Positions 14,096-20,999 are shown, counted from the first letter of the stretch. The stretch: 21,028 bases of DNA from Chloroflexia bacterium (GCA_025928215.1 JAICJW010000018.1:1-21028); one strand, 5' to 3'. Program-made: numbers and translations. The notes: generated by a model from the sequence alone, not told the origin.

Positions 14096-14968
14096 ATGAC
14101 TGCGACGATCACGAAACCGATTACCGCCGCACCCGTTGCGCGCCGCCGGGCGCGCTCGCGGCGCTACGCATTCGGGCGGGTCGGGCTCTACGTGCTGGCG
14201 ATCCTCATCACGCTCTTTATGCTCTTGCCGATCTATTTCATCATCATTAGCGCATTCAGCCCGCAGGCGAAGATTTACGCCTTCCCGAAGGCGCTCATTC
14301 CGCGCTCCTTTTCAAGCGAGACGTTCTCGTTTTTCATCCACTCGACCGGCGTGCTGGCGTCGGTGCGCAACAGCATCGTCGTCGGCATCGGCACGCTGAT
14401 CCTCTCAACGGTGATTGGTGCGCCGGCAGGGCTGGCGCTTGCGCGCTTCTTCTTTCGCGGGCGTGGTGCATTCCAACTCTTCATTCTCTCCACACGCGCC
14501 TTTCCGGCAGTGATCCTTGCCATTCCGCTCGCCGTCACCTTCATCAATTGGAATCTGTACGACACACTGCTCGGCGTCATCCTCGTTCATACCGCCTTCA
14601 CTCTGCCCACGACGATTCTCGTCATGAGCAGTGTCTTCGTCAGCATCCCGCACGATCTGGAAGAGGCGGCCTTGACGCTCGGCTGCACGCCGTTCGCCGC
14701 CTTCTGGCGCATCTTGCTCCCACTCTCGCTGCCGGGGATGGCAGCGACGGCGATCTTCGCCTTCGTTGGCTCCTGGAACGAGGTCTTCGCGGCGACGATC
14801 CTGACGGTGAAAAACCGCACGCTGCCCGCGCAGGTGCTCGCCTCGCTCAACAGCGCGCAACTGCCGTACAAGTTCGCGGGTGGCTTCGCACTGGTCATTC
14901 CCTCCCTCGTCTTTATCTTCATCATGCGCCGCTATCTCTTCAATATGTGGGGGCGCGTCGTGCGGTAG
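14096..14968 (+). CDS. Sugar-type ABC transporter permease (MalG/UgpE-like)
   Basis: A 290-residue inner-membrane protein. An Ala/Arg-rich start (residues 1-28) leads into helix 1 (GLYVLAILITLFMLLPIYFIIISAFS). The family loop after helix 1 (PQAKIYAFPKALIPRSFSSETF) and the EAA-type loop LEEAALTLGCTPFAAFWRILLPLSLPGM are clear. The C-terminus is YLFNMWGRVVR, close to the usual ending for this class. It forms the channel with the permease encoded 66 nt upstream. Translation depends on a Shine-Dalgarno contributed by the preceding G-rich repeat; a heptad repeat begins 6 nt after its stop. Confidence 0.95.
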   Translation: MTATITKPITAAPVARRRARSRRYAFGRVGLYVLAILITLFMLLPIYFIIISAFSPQAKIYAFPKALIPRSFSSETFSFFIHSTGVLASVRNSIVVGIGTLILSTVIGAPAGLALARFFFRGRGAFQLFILSTRAFPAVILAIPLAVTFINWNLYDTLLGVILVHTAFTLPTTILVMSSVFVSIPHDLEEAALTLGCTPFAAFWRILLPLSLPGMAATAIFAFVGSWNEVFAATILTVKNRTLPAQVLASLNSAQLPYKFAGGFALVIPSLVFIFIMRRYLFNMWGRVVR

Positions 14969-14973
14969 TCGGG

Positions 14974-15054
14974 AAGTAACAAGTGGAAAGTAGAAGGTTA
15001 TCCGGGGTGTTGTCGCTCGTTACTCGTTACTTTTGACTTGTTACTTATTACTCG
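14974..15054. repeat. AGT-heptad hairpin between permease and ATPase genes
   Basis: Left arm units AAGTAAC, AAGTGGA, AAGTAGA, AGGTTAT (14974-15001). Right arm units CTCGTTA, CTCGTTA, CTTTTGA, CTTGTTA, CTTATTA, CTCG (15016-15054) with exact 7-nt spacing. The core 14974-14992 and 15028-15046 pair at 17 of 19 positions. It starts 6 nt after the permease stop; the GGAGG for the next gene follows immediately at its end. Confidence 0.88.
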
Positions 15055-15066
15055 CCGGAGGCGCTT

Positions 15067-16155
15067 GTGGCTGAAATCAACATCCAGAACATCGTCAAGA
15101 CCTTCGTGGGGAGCAAACAGCCAGCTGTCAACAACGTTGACCTGACGGTGGCGGATACGGAGTTCATGGTCCTGCTCGGCCCCAGCGGCTGCGGCAAGAC
15201 GACGCTCCTTCGGATGATCGCGGGACTGGAATATCCGGATAGCGGGAACATTTTGATCGGCAACCGTGATGTCACCGATTTGCCGCCGCGTAACCGGGAC
15301 ATCGCAATGGTCTTTCAGAGTTACGCCGTCTTCCCGCACATGAAAGTGCGCGACAACATCGCCTTCGGCTTGCGGATGCACCACACGCCGAAAAGCGAGA
15401 TTAGCCATAAGGTCGAGCATGCCGCCGATCTCCTGCAACTGACACCCTATCTGGACCGGTTCTCGGCGCAACTCTCCGGCGGGCAGCGGCAGCGCGTCGC
15501 GGTGGCGCGGGCAATCGTCATGGAGCCATCCGTGCTGCTGATGGACGAGCCACTCTCCAACCTCGACGCGCTCCTGCGGCTCAACTTCCGCAGTGAACTG
15601 AAGAAACTGGTGCAGGAGATCAAGACGACGACGATTTACGTCACACACGATCAGGTCGAGGCACTCAGTCTCGGCGATCGCATCGCCGTCATGCGCGACG
15701 GCGAGATTATCCAGTGTGGCACGCCGATGGAGGTCTACAATGATCCAGCGACGGAGTTCATCGGCAGTTTCATCGGCAACCCGCCAATGAACTTCCTGCG
15801 CGGGCAACTCCGGCACGAGAACGGACGCGCGCATGTCGCCGTCGGCGAGCATCTGCTGAATGCACCGGCGGCTCTGGCGGCCGGGCCGGATGGCGATGTG
15901 CTCGTCGGCATCCGCGCGGAGAATATTCAGGCCGGCCTGCAACCGATTGCGGATGCCCTCGCCGCCCGCGCCGAGGTGATCGAGCCGGTGGGGGCGAACC
16001 TGCTCGTTACGGCGGTCGTCGGCGATCAGCGGGTGAAGGTGCTGACGCGCACCGATTTCCCGATTGAGACGAACGGGGCGCTCTGGCTGCAACCGGAATG
16101 GGACAAATTGCGCTGGTTCGATCCGGCGACGCATCGGGAGATTGCCGCCACATGA
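15067..16155 (+). CDS. Sugar ABC transporter ATP-binding protein (UgpC/MalK-type)
   Basis: A 362-residue ATPase starting at GTG 15067 with GGAGG 6 nt upstream. All motifs are present: Walker A GPSGCGKT (38-45), Q-loop Gln84 in FQSYAVFPHMKV, signature LSGGQRQ (136-142), Walker B VLLMDEP (156-162) with catalytic Glu161, D-loop SNLDA, and switch His194 in YVTHDQVEA. After residue 240 comes the TOBE/OB-type regulatory domain found in MalK, UgpC and MsmK (FIGNPPMNFLRGQL; GIRAENIQAG). It energises the two permeases just upstream. Its stop codon overlaps the next start as ATGA, so the glycosidase is translationally coupled to the importer. Confidence 0.96.
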   Translation: MAEINIQNIVKTFVGSKQPAVNNVDLTVADTEFMVLLGPSGCGKTTLLRMIAGLEYPDSGNILIGNRDVTDLPPRNRDIAMVFQSYAVFPHMKVRDNIAFGLRMHHTPKSEISHKVEHAADLLQLTPYLDRFSAQLSGGQRQRVAVARAIVMEPSVLLMDEPLSNLDALLRLNFRSELKKLVQEIKTTTIYVTHDQVEALSLGDRIAVMRDGEIIQCGTPMEVYNDPATEFIGSFIGNPPMNFLRGQLRHENGRAHVAVGEHLLNAPAALAAGPDGDVLVGIRAENIQAGLQPIADALAARAEVIEPVGANLLVTAVVGDQRVKVLTRTDFPIETNGALWLQPEWDKLRWFDPATHREIAAT

Positions 16156-17510
16156 GTACCACCGATCAGCCGATCCATCTCACGCCGGAGGAAATGGCAA
16201 CGCAGGCGGCGGCGGTGCTGCACGCCAACGATCTCGGCGGCTGGACGAAGGCCGCGCCCCGGCTCTATCCGCATCAGTGGAGTTGGGACAGCGCCTTCAT
16301 CGCCATCGGCCTCGCCCATCTCGATACCCGGCGTGCCGCGCAGGAACTCCGCGTGCTCTTCGCCGCGCAGTGGGCCACGGGGATGGTGCCGCACATCGTC
16401 TTCAATCCCGCCGCGAGCGGCTACTTTCCCGATCCCGCGCGATGGGGTATCACGACCGCGCCCACCGCGCCCGCCGGTGTGGAGACGAGCGGCATGTGTC
16501 AGCCGCCGGTCCATGCCATCGCGGCGCACGCGATCTGGGAAACCGCGCAGCAGCGGGGTGGGGCGGAAGCTGCCGCCGCGACCGCCTTCTTGCGCGAAAT
16601 CTATCCGCGTCTGCTCGCCTGGCACCGCTACCTCGCGACCGACCGCGACCCGGAGCAGTCCGGCCTCGTCACGATCTATCATCCGTGGGAGAGCGGCGCG
16701 GATAACTCGCCCGCGTGGGATGATGCGCTGGCGGCGATCACGGTCGGCGACCTGCCGCCGTATGAGCGGCAGGACCTCAAACATGCCGACCCTTCGATGC
16801 GCCCGACGATGGCGGAGTACGACCGCTACCTCTGGATCGTCGAGATCATGCGGCGGGGACGCTACGATGAGGCGACGACCTACCGGACGAACCCGTTCCT
16901 CGTCAAGGCCGTCTGGTTCAGTGCGATCTTCGTCGCCGCGAACGATGCGTTGCTGGAGATTGCCGCGATCATTGACGCACCGGATGCGGACCGCGCGCTC
17001 ATCACTGAATGGCGCGATCGCGGGCTGCACGGCCTTGATGAGCAATGGGACCCGGCGTTGAATCTCTGTCTCGATTACGATCTGCGGTCCGCATCGCCGG
17101 TCCGCGTGCAGGTGATGGGTGGCTTCGCCCCGCTGATTGCCGGGCATCTCACACCGGAGCGGCGCGCGGCGATCCTGACGACGCTCGATTCACCGGCATG
17201 GCTCGGTCATCCGCGTCTCCGCTGGCCCGTGCCGCCGAGCACCAGCCCGGACGATCCCGCGTTTGATTCCCGCCGCTACTGGCGCGGCCCAACCTGGCCG
17301 GTGATGAACTGGCTCTTCTGGTGGGCGCTTCAGCGCGCCGATGCGACCGAGCAGGCTACCGCCCTCCGCCAGGCATCGCTCGATCAACTGAGCGGCGGCG
17401 GCTTCGGCGAGTATTACGAACCCTTCACGGGCGAGCCGCTCGGCTCCCTCGACCAATCCTGGACCGCCGCCATGGCATTGGACTGGCTCTACGCGTTACT
17501 TTCAAAGTAG
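16152..17510 (+). CDS. GH63-type glycoside hydrolase, mannosylglycerate/glucosylglycerate hydrolase-like
   Basis: A 452-residue (alpha/alpha)6-barrel enzyme. Diagnostic stretches are LYPHQWSWDSAFIAIG (38-53), HPWESGADNSPAWDDAL (177-193), RRYWRGPTWPVMNWLFWW (374-391) and GGFGEYYEPFTGEPLG (416-431). Asp184 and Glu420 fall almost exactly where the catalytic acid and base (Asp182, Glu419) of Thermus mannosylglycerate hydrolase lie, from memory. The expected reaction is hydrolysis of the alpha-glycosidic bond of mannosyl- or glucosyl-glycerate to sugar plus D-glycerate. No signal peptide is seen, so it acts on imported substrate in the cytoplasm. ATG 16152 overlaps the ATPase stop (ATGA); GGGAG lies 9 nt upstream. 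Other GH63/GH37-like specificities (trehalose, kojibiose) are less likely. Its 3' end overlaps the opposing gene by 22 nt. Confidence 0.87.
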   Translation: MSTTDQPIHLTPEEMATQAAAVLHANDLGGWTKAAPRLYPHQWSWDSAFIAIGLAHLDTRRAAQELRVLFAAQWATGMVPHIVFNPAASGYFPDPARWGITTAPTAPAGVETSGMCQPPVHAIAAHAIWETAQQRGGAEAAAATAFLREIYPRLLAWHRYLATDRDPEQSGLVTIYHPWESGADNSPAWDDALAAITVGDLPPYERQDLKHADPSMRPTMAEYDRYLWIVEIMRRGRYDEATTYRTNPFLVKAVWFSAIFVAANDALLEIAAIIDAPDADRALITEWRDRGLHGLDEQWDPALNLCLDYDLRSASPVRVQVMGGFAPLIAGHLTPERRAAILTTLDSPAWLGHPRLRWPVPPSTSPDDPAFDSRRYWRGPTWPVMNWLFWWALQRADATEQATALRQASLDQLSGGGFGEYYEPFTGEPLGSLDQSWTAAMALDWLYALLSK

Positions 17511-18466
17511 TCGCGCAGCCGCTCGATGGCGATGCGGGCGCAGCGGTGGAACATGCCGACGGTGTCGCCCGCGATGTGCGGGGTGAGGAAGGCATTGGGG
17601 AGCGTGCGGAGCGGATCATCGAGGGGCAGCGGTTCGGTGTCATAGACATCGAGGAAGGCATGGAAGCGGTTCTTCCGCAGTTCCGCGACGAGTGCGGACG
17701 TATCGAGCAGGGCGGAGCGCGCCGCGTTGATGAAGACCGCGCCGTCCTTGATACGCGCGAACTCCCGCGCACCGAGCATACCGCGCGTCGCGTCCGCCAC
17801 CGCCATGTGGAGCGAGATGACATCCGCCGTCGCGAGCAGTTCATCCAGTGAGACGCGGCAGATGCCGAGCGCACGGGCGTCATCGTCCGACAGGAACGGA
17901 TCGTAGGCGATCAGCGTCGCGCCGAACGCGCGGAACCGCGCCGCCGCCACCCGCCCGACCCGGCCCACGCCGATCAGCCCGACGACGCTCTCACCGAGCA
18001 ATCCCGCCTCGCGCCGCCCCGGTTCGGCCCAGAGGCTACCGGATTTCAACTGGCGGTCGAACTCCACCAATCGCCGCACGCCCATAATCGCCGTGCCGAG
18101 CACCCATTCGACGACCGCCTCCGTCGTGGCATCGGATGCGTCAATCACCGTGACACCCGCCGCCTCCCACATCGCCCGCGCCGGGACGTGCCCGCCATGC
18201 CACCAGTGGGAGATAGCGATTGCGCGCACGGTGCCGACCGCGTTGAGGACATCCGTCGTGATCTCCGTCGCGCCGATGCCGTTCAGTGAGAGGATGCCGT
18301 CCACCCCCCGGAGTTCGCGGATCAGTTCGTCCGGTGAATATGGCGTTTCCCGCGTGCCGCCCGATGACACATCCGCGAACGCCCGCAACCGCGCCTCGTT
18401 CTCGGCGTTCATGTACAGCCCATACCATTCGCCCGCCCGATGAACGTAGATGTGCGGTTTCGGCAT
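17489..18466 (-). CDS. NAD-dependent D-2-hydroxyacid dehydrogenase
   Basis: A 325-residue dehydrogenase of the phosphoglycerate/glycerate/glyoxylate reductase family. The Rossmann motif is GLIGVGRVG (163-171) followed by Asp189 at the end of beta-2 (LIAYDPF), which indicates NAD over NADP. The catalytic triad is complete: Arg250 in NAARSALLD, Glu278 in DVYDTEPLP and His297 in TPHIAG. The N-terminal substrate domain (1-110) is divergent, with SHWWHGGHVPARAMWEAAGV in place of the usual GxDxxD segment. It would interconvert a 2-oxoacid and D-2-hydroxyacid, e.g. hydroxypyruvate and D-glycerate. The opposing GH63 enzyme releases D-glycerate, so a link is attractive but only inferred. GGAGG lies upstream of ATG 18466. 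Confidence 0.93.
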   Translation of the reverse strand: MPKPHIYVHRAGEWYGLYMNAENEARLRAFADVSSGGTRETPYSPDELIRELRGVDGILSLNGIGATEITTDVLNAVGTVRAIAISHWWHGGHVPARAMWEAAGVTVIDASDATTEAVVEWVLGTAIMGVRRLVEFDRQLKSGSLWAEPGRREAGLLGESVVGLIGVGRVGRVAAARFRAFGATLIAYDPFLSDDDARALGICRVSLDELLATADVISLHMAVADATRGMLGAREFARIKDGAVFINAARSALLDTSALVAELRKNRFHAFLDVYDTEPLPLDDPLRTLPNAFLTPHIAGDTVGMFHRCARIAIERLRDYFESNA

Positions 18467-18507
18467 CCTTTTCTCCCTCCGCGTCGCGTCAATTCGACGT
18501 ATGATGA

Positions 18508-18535
18508 TTGTGACACGATCAATGACCCGGATACC
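18508..18535 (+). promoter_or_regulatory. Weak candidate promoter for the SDR gene in the divergent gap
   Basis: TTGTGA (18508-18513), 16-nt spacer, GATACC (18530-18535), with the SD following almost at once, so the leader would be only about 14 nt. A loose inverted repeat TGAT(9)ATCA overlaps the -35 region. The 89-bp gap must hold promoters for both divergent genes. Confidence 0.22.
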
Positions 18536-18555
18536 AGCGGAAGGAGGAGTTCAGC

Positions 18556-19380
18556 ATGAGTGACCCAATCACCCTCAAGGATGCACGGATTCTCGTCACC
18601 GGTGCATCCACCGGCGTCGGGCGCGCGACGGCGGAACGGCTGATCGCGGAGGGCGCGTCCGTCGTGGCGACGGTGCGTAAGGAAGAAGATGGCGCGCCGC
18701 TGCGGGAGGCAGGGTGTGAGGTCGCACTGCTCGATGTGACCGATCACGCGGCAGGGGCGGCGCTGATCGAGCGGGTTGGGCCGCTCGATGCGCTGATCAA
18801 CAATGCGGCGTATTCATACCGTAGTTCGTTCGAGCACGGGGACGACGCCGAAATCCGCAAGATGTTCGACGTCAACTTTTTCGCGGCGTGCGCGCTGGCG
18901 CGTGCCGCGCTTCCGGCGATGCGCGAGCGGCGGAAGGGCGCGATACTGAACGTCTCGTCCGTCTCGGGGCGCGTCGCGGTGGCGCTCAATGGCTACTATC
19001 CGGCGACGAAGTTCGCGCTGGAAGCCGTTTCGGAATCGTTGGCCTACGAGGTGCGCCCGTTCAATATTCGCGTCGCGATTATCGAACCGGGCGGCATCAA
19101 AACTGCCTTCATCCCCAATATGCATCTGGAGTCGCGCACCTATAACGACCGAAGCAATCCCTATGCGGACCTCGCTGACCGGCTGCGCCCCACCGCGCCG
19201 GGCGGCTCCGAGCCGTCGGTCGTCGCGGACGCGATCGTTCGCGCGCTGACCGCGCCCGCCCCTGGCACACTGCGCTGGCCCGCAACGCCGGACGCGGTGC
19301 AGGGTCTCCACGCGCGCGATACGATGGACGACGATGCGTTCATGGCAATGCAGGCCGAACGCGCCGGCATCTCCTGGTAG
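18556..19380 (+). CDS. Classical short-chain dehydrogenase/reductase (SDR)
   Basis: A 274-residue oxidoreductase. The cofactor motif TGASTGVG is at 15-22, Asp60 in LLDVTD contacts the adenine, NNAA is at 82-85, and the catalytic set is Ser135 in NVSSVSG with Tyr148-x-x-x-Lys152 in GYYPATKFALEAVSESLAYEV. An Arg (Arg41 in ATVRK) after beta-2 suggests NADP(H). The GYYPATK and EPGGIKTAF pattern is that of the broad retinol-dehydrogenase-like SDRs acting on hydroxy or keto groups. AGGAGG precedes the ATG. It is divergent from the hydroxyacid dehydrogenase, so the pair may share regulation. The substrate is not predictable. Confidence 0.95.
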   Translation: MSDPITLKDARILVTGASTGVGRATAERLIAEGASVVATVRKEEDGAPLREAGCEVALLDVTDHAAGAALIERVGPLDALINNAAYSYRSSFEHGDDAEIRKMFDVNFFAACALARAALPAMRERRKGAILNVSSVSGRVAVALNGYYPATKFALEAVSESLAYEVRPFNIRVAIIEPGGIKTAFIPNMHLESRTYNDRSNPYADLADRLRPTAPGGSEPSVVADAIVRALTAPAPGTLRWPATPDAVQGLHARDTMDDDAFMAMQAERAGISW

Positions 19381-19384
19381 GACA

Positions 19385-19437
19385 AAGGACTGAGGACTGA
19401 GCGGGGAAGTCGGCGCGCTCCTCAGTCCTCAGCCCTT
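19385..19437. repeat. AGT-heptad hairpin after the SDR gene
   Basis: AAGGACTGAGGACTGAG (19385-19401) and CTCAGTCCTCAGCCCTT (19421-19437) pair at 16 of 17 positions; the loop is GC-rich. It starts 4 nt after the SDR stop and uses the same unit as the hairpin at 2628-2702. It may act as a 3' end for the SDR transcript, though there is no T-run. Confidence 0.87.
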
Positions 19438-19457
19438 CGCCTGATCGTGAAACGCGG

Positions 19458-19463
19458 TACAAT
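19458..19463 (+). promoter_or_regulatory. Probable -10 box of the glcF promoter
   Basis: TACAAT (five of six). The -35 region is weak (CTTCGC at 17 nt) and falls at the edge of the heptad hairpin. CTGATC (19441-19446) and GATCAG (19465-19470) form a perfect inverted repeat flanking the -10, a plausible operator. Transcription would start near 19470. Confidence 0.45.
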
Positions 19464-19465
19464 AG

Positions 19466-19509
19466 ATCAGCGTATTATTGTGCCCGAAGGATTGATCGGG
19501 CACGCTGAT
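19466..19509 (+). promoter_or_regulatory. Structured leader of glcF: bulged 14-bp hairpin
   Basis: ATCAGC (19466-19471) pairs with GCTGAT (19504-19509), and GTGCCCGA (19480-19487) pairs perfectly with TCGGGCAC (19496-19503) around loop AGGATTGA. The two stems stack except for an 8-nt bulge GTATTATT on the 5' side. It starts at the predicted transcription start and ends 5 nt before the G-rich ribosome site. It could be a regulatory RNA leader or mRNA-stabilising 5' hairpin; no known riboswitch class was recognised. Confidence 0.55.
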
Positions 19510-19531
19510 TGTTGGGGAAGGAATACGACCG

Positions 19532-20911
19532 ATGGCGACGCTCGCGCCTGTTGAAGAATCACACCAACCGCTGGAGCACCTGCTCCGTGGTTTCACGGAT
19601 CATGACGCGCCGGACCCCGCGATTATCAACGCCTGCGTTCACTGTGGCCTCTGCCTCTCCTCCTGCCCGACGTACGTCGAGACGGGGCATGAGGCCTCGT
19701 CGCCGCGCGGGCGCATCTACCTGATTAAGATGGTCACGGAAGGGAATCTGGACATCGAGGACGATGTCTTCACGGGCCAGATGAGCCAGTGCCTCAACTG
19801 CCGCGCCTGCGAGGCGGTCTGTCCCTCTGGCGTGCAGTACGGGCGGCTCGTTGAGGCGGCGCGCGATCAGATTCAGCAGGTGGAGGGCGACGAGCAGCCC
19901 GCGCCCGTGCGCGTGACGCGTGGCGCGGTCTTCGGTTTGCTCTTCCCGCACATGCCGCTCTTCCGCGCCTTTTCGTGGATGATGCGGCTCTACCAGCGAA
20001 CGGGCATGCAGACGCTCGCGCGGCGGAGCGGCATCCTCAAACTGCTGAAACTGCAAGAGCAGGAATTGCTCCTGCCGACGATGGACGACAAGTTCTTCAT
20101 CCCGCGCGGCAATACCCTGCGCGCCACGCATGGCGCGGCGGAGCATACCGTCGGCGTCTTCGCGGGGTGCATCCAGTCCACGGCGTTCGCGGACGTAACG
20201 CGGGCGACGGCGCGTGTGCTCGCGGCGAACGGCAACGATGTCTGCGCCTTCGCCGGGCAGGGGTGCTGCGGCGCTCTCCACGCGCACGCGGGCGATCTCG
20301 ATGGCGCGCGAGAGCTGGCTCGCAAGAACATTGACGCCTTCGAGCGAAGCGGTGCGGAAGCCCTGATCGTCAACGCGGCGGGCTGCGGCGCGCAGTTGAA
20401 GGATTACACGCACCTCCTGGACCATGACCCGGAGTACGCGGATCGGGCGGCGGCGTTCGGCGCGAAGGTGAATGACGCGACGGAGTGGTTGGCGAAGCAT
20501 CCGATCAATACGGCGGACATGGGCGAGGTGAACGCCACGGTGACCTATCAGGAGCCATGCCATCTCTGCCACGCGCAGCGCATCTCCAAGCAGCCGCGCA
20601 CGCTGATTAACGCGATCCCCGGCGTGAAACTGGTCGAGATGAAGGAATCCAGCCTCTGCTGCGGCTCCGCCGGTATCTATAACATCACGCAGCCGGAAAT
20701 GGCGACGCGCCTCGGTGAGCGAAAAGTCGCCAATGCCGAAGCGACGAACGCCGATATCGTCATCTCCGCAAACCCCGGCTGCATGATTCAGGTCGGCGGC
20801 ATCCTCCGCCAGCATGGCAGCGACATGGAAGTCGCGCACATCATGTCGCTCATGGATCGGGCATATCAAGCCGGGGAGAGTAAGAAACAAGTCGAAAGTA
20901 CTAAGGGGTAG
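19532..20911 (+). CDS. glcF: Glycolate oxidase iron-sulfur subunit-like protein (GlcF)
   Basis: A 459-residue electron-transfer subunit. Two 4Fe-4S ferredoxin motifs appear near the N-terminus: Cys35/38/41/45 (CVHCGLCLSSCP) and Cys87/90/93/97 (CLNCRACEAVCPSG). Two CCG cysteine-rich domains follow, with GCIQST...CCGALH in the first and EPCHLCHAQR...CCGSAGIYN...NPGCMIQ in the second. GlcF passes electrons from the FAD subunits GlcD/GlcE, which oxidise glycolate or D-lactate, to the quinone pool at the membrane. Neither GlcD nor GlcE is in the window; this gene is alone with its own promoter and leader hairpin. LutA/LldE-like proteins share only the CCG part, so GlcF fits better. The last ten residues (SKKQVESTKG) are encoded by intergenic-type repeat sequence. 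Confidence 0.92.
   Translation: MATLAPVEESHQPLEHLLRGFTDHDAPDPAIINACVHCGLCLSSCPTYVETGHEASSPRGRIYLIKMVTEGNLDIEDDVFTGQMSQCLNCRACEAVCPSGVQYGRLVEAARDQIQQVEGDEQPAPVRVTRGAVFGLLFPHMPLFRAFSWMMRLYQRTGMQTLARRSGILKLLKLQEQELLLPTMDDKFFIPRGNTLRATHGAAEHTVGVFAGCIQSTAFADVTRATARVLAANGNDVCAFAGQGCCGALHAHAGDLDGARELARKNIDAFERSGAEALIVNAAGCGAQLKDYTHLLDHDPEYADRAAAFGAKVNDATEWLAKHPINTADMGEVNATVTYQEPCHLCHAQRISKQPRTLINAIPGVKLVEMKESSLCCGSAGIYNITQPEMATRLGERKVANAEATNADIVISANPGCMIQVGGILRQHGSDMEVAHIMSLMDRAYQAGESKKQVESTKG
20879..20906. repeat. Single-arm AGT-heptad sequence inside the glcF 3' end
   Basis: AGT occurs at 20879, 20890 and 20897, and AGG at 20904; the last three are spaced by 7. ACAAGTCGAAAGTA matches 13 of 14 bases of the hairpin arm at 14979-14992. 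Here the repeat is within the coding frame, ending 2 nt before the TAG. Confidence 0.65.
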
Positions 20912-20921
20912 AGATACAGTG

Positions 20922-20999
20922 GTTCGCGAGGAAAAACTTGGTGGAGCAGGCTTCAGCCTGCCCAGAGGGCACCCGTCCACCTGGAAAAACCTCGCCAAC
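20922..20999. repeat. Nested palindromic element after glcF
   Basis: Three stems are nested: GTTCGCGAGG (20922-20931) with CCTCGCCAAC (20990-20999), 9 of 10; GGTGGA (20940-20945) with TCCACC (20976-20981), perfect; GCAGGC (20946-20951) with GCCTGC (20956-20961) around TTCA, perfect. TGCCC/GGGCA (20959-20971) offers an alternative small hairpin. AAAAA tracts sit symmetrically between outer and middle stems. It is a candidate small mobile palindrome and could also end the glcF transcript. The sequence after 21000 holds no visible feature. Confidence 0.7.

Noticed and set aside
14998..17147. Two minus-strand open frames (14998-16134, 16026-17147)
   Set aside because: Shadows of the ATPase and GH63 genes, both with intact motifs on the plus strand.
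19559..20998. 479-codon minus-strand open frame opposite glcF
   Set aside because: Shadow frame; the plus strand carries the iron-sulfur cysteine motifs. It also starts inside the terminal palindrome.
1603..20999. Intergenic repeats as a CRISPR array
   Set aside because: Units are 7-8 nt without unique spacers of 30-40 nt, at scattered loci, and no cas genes are present.
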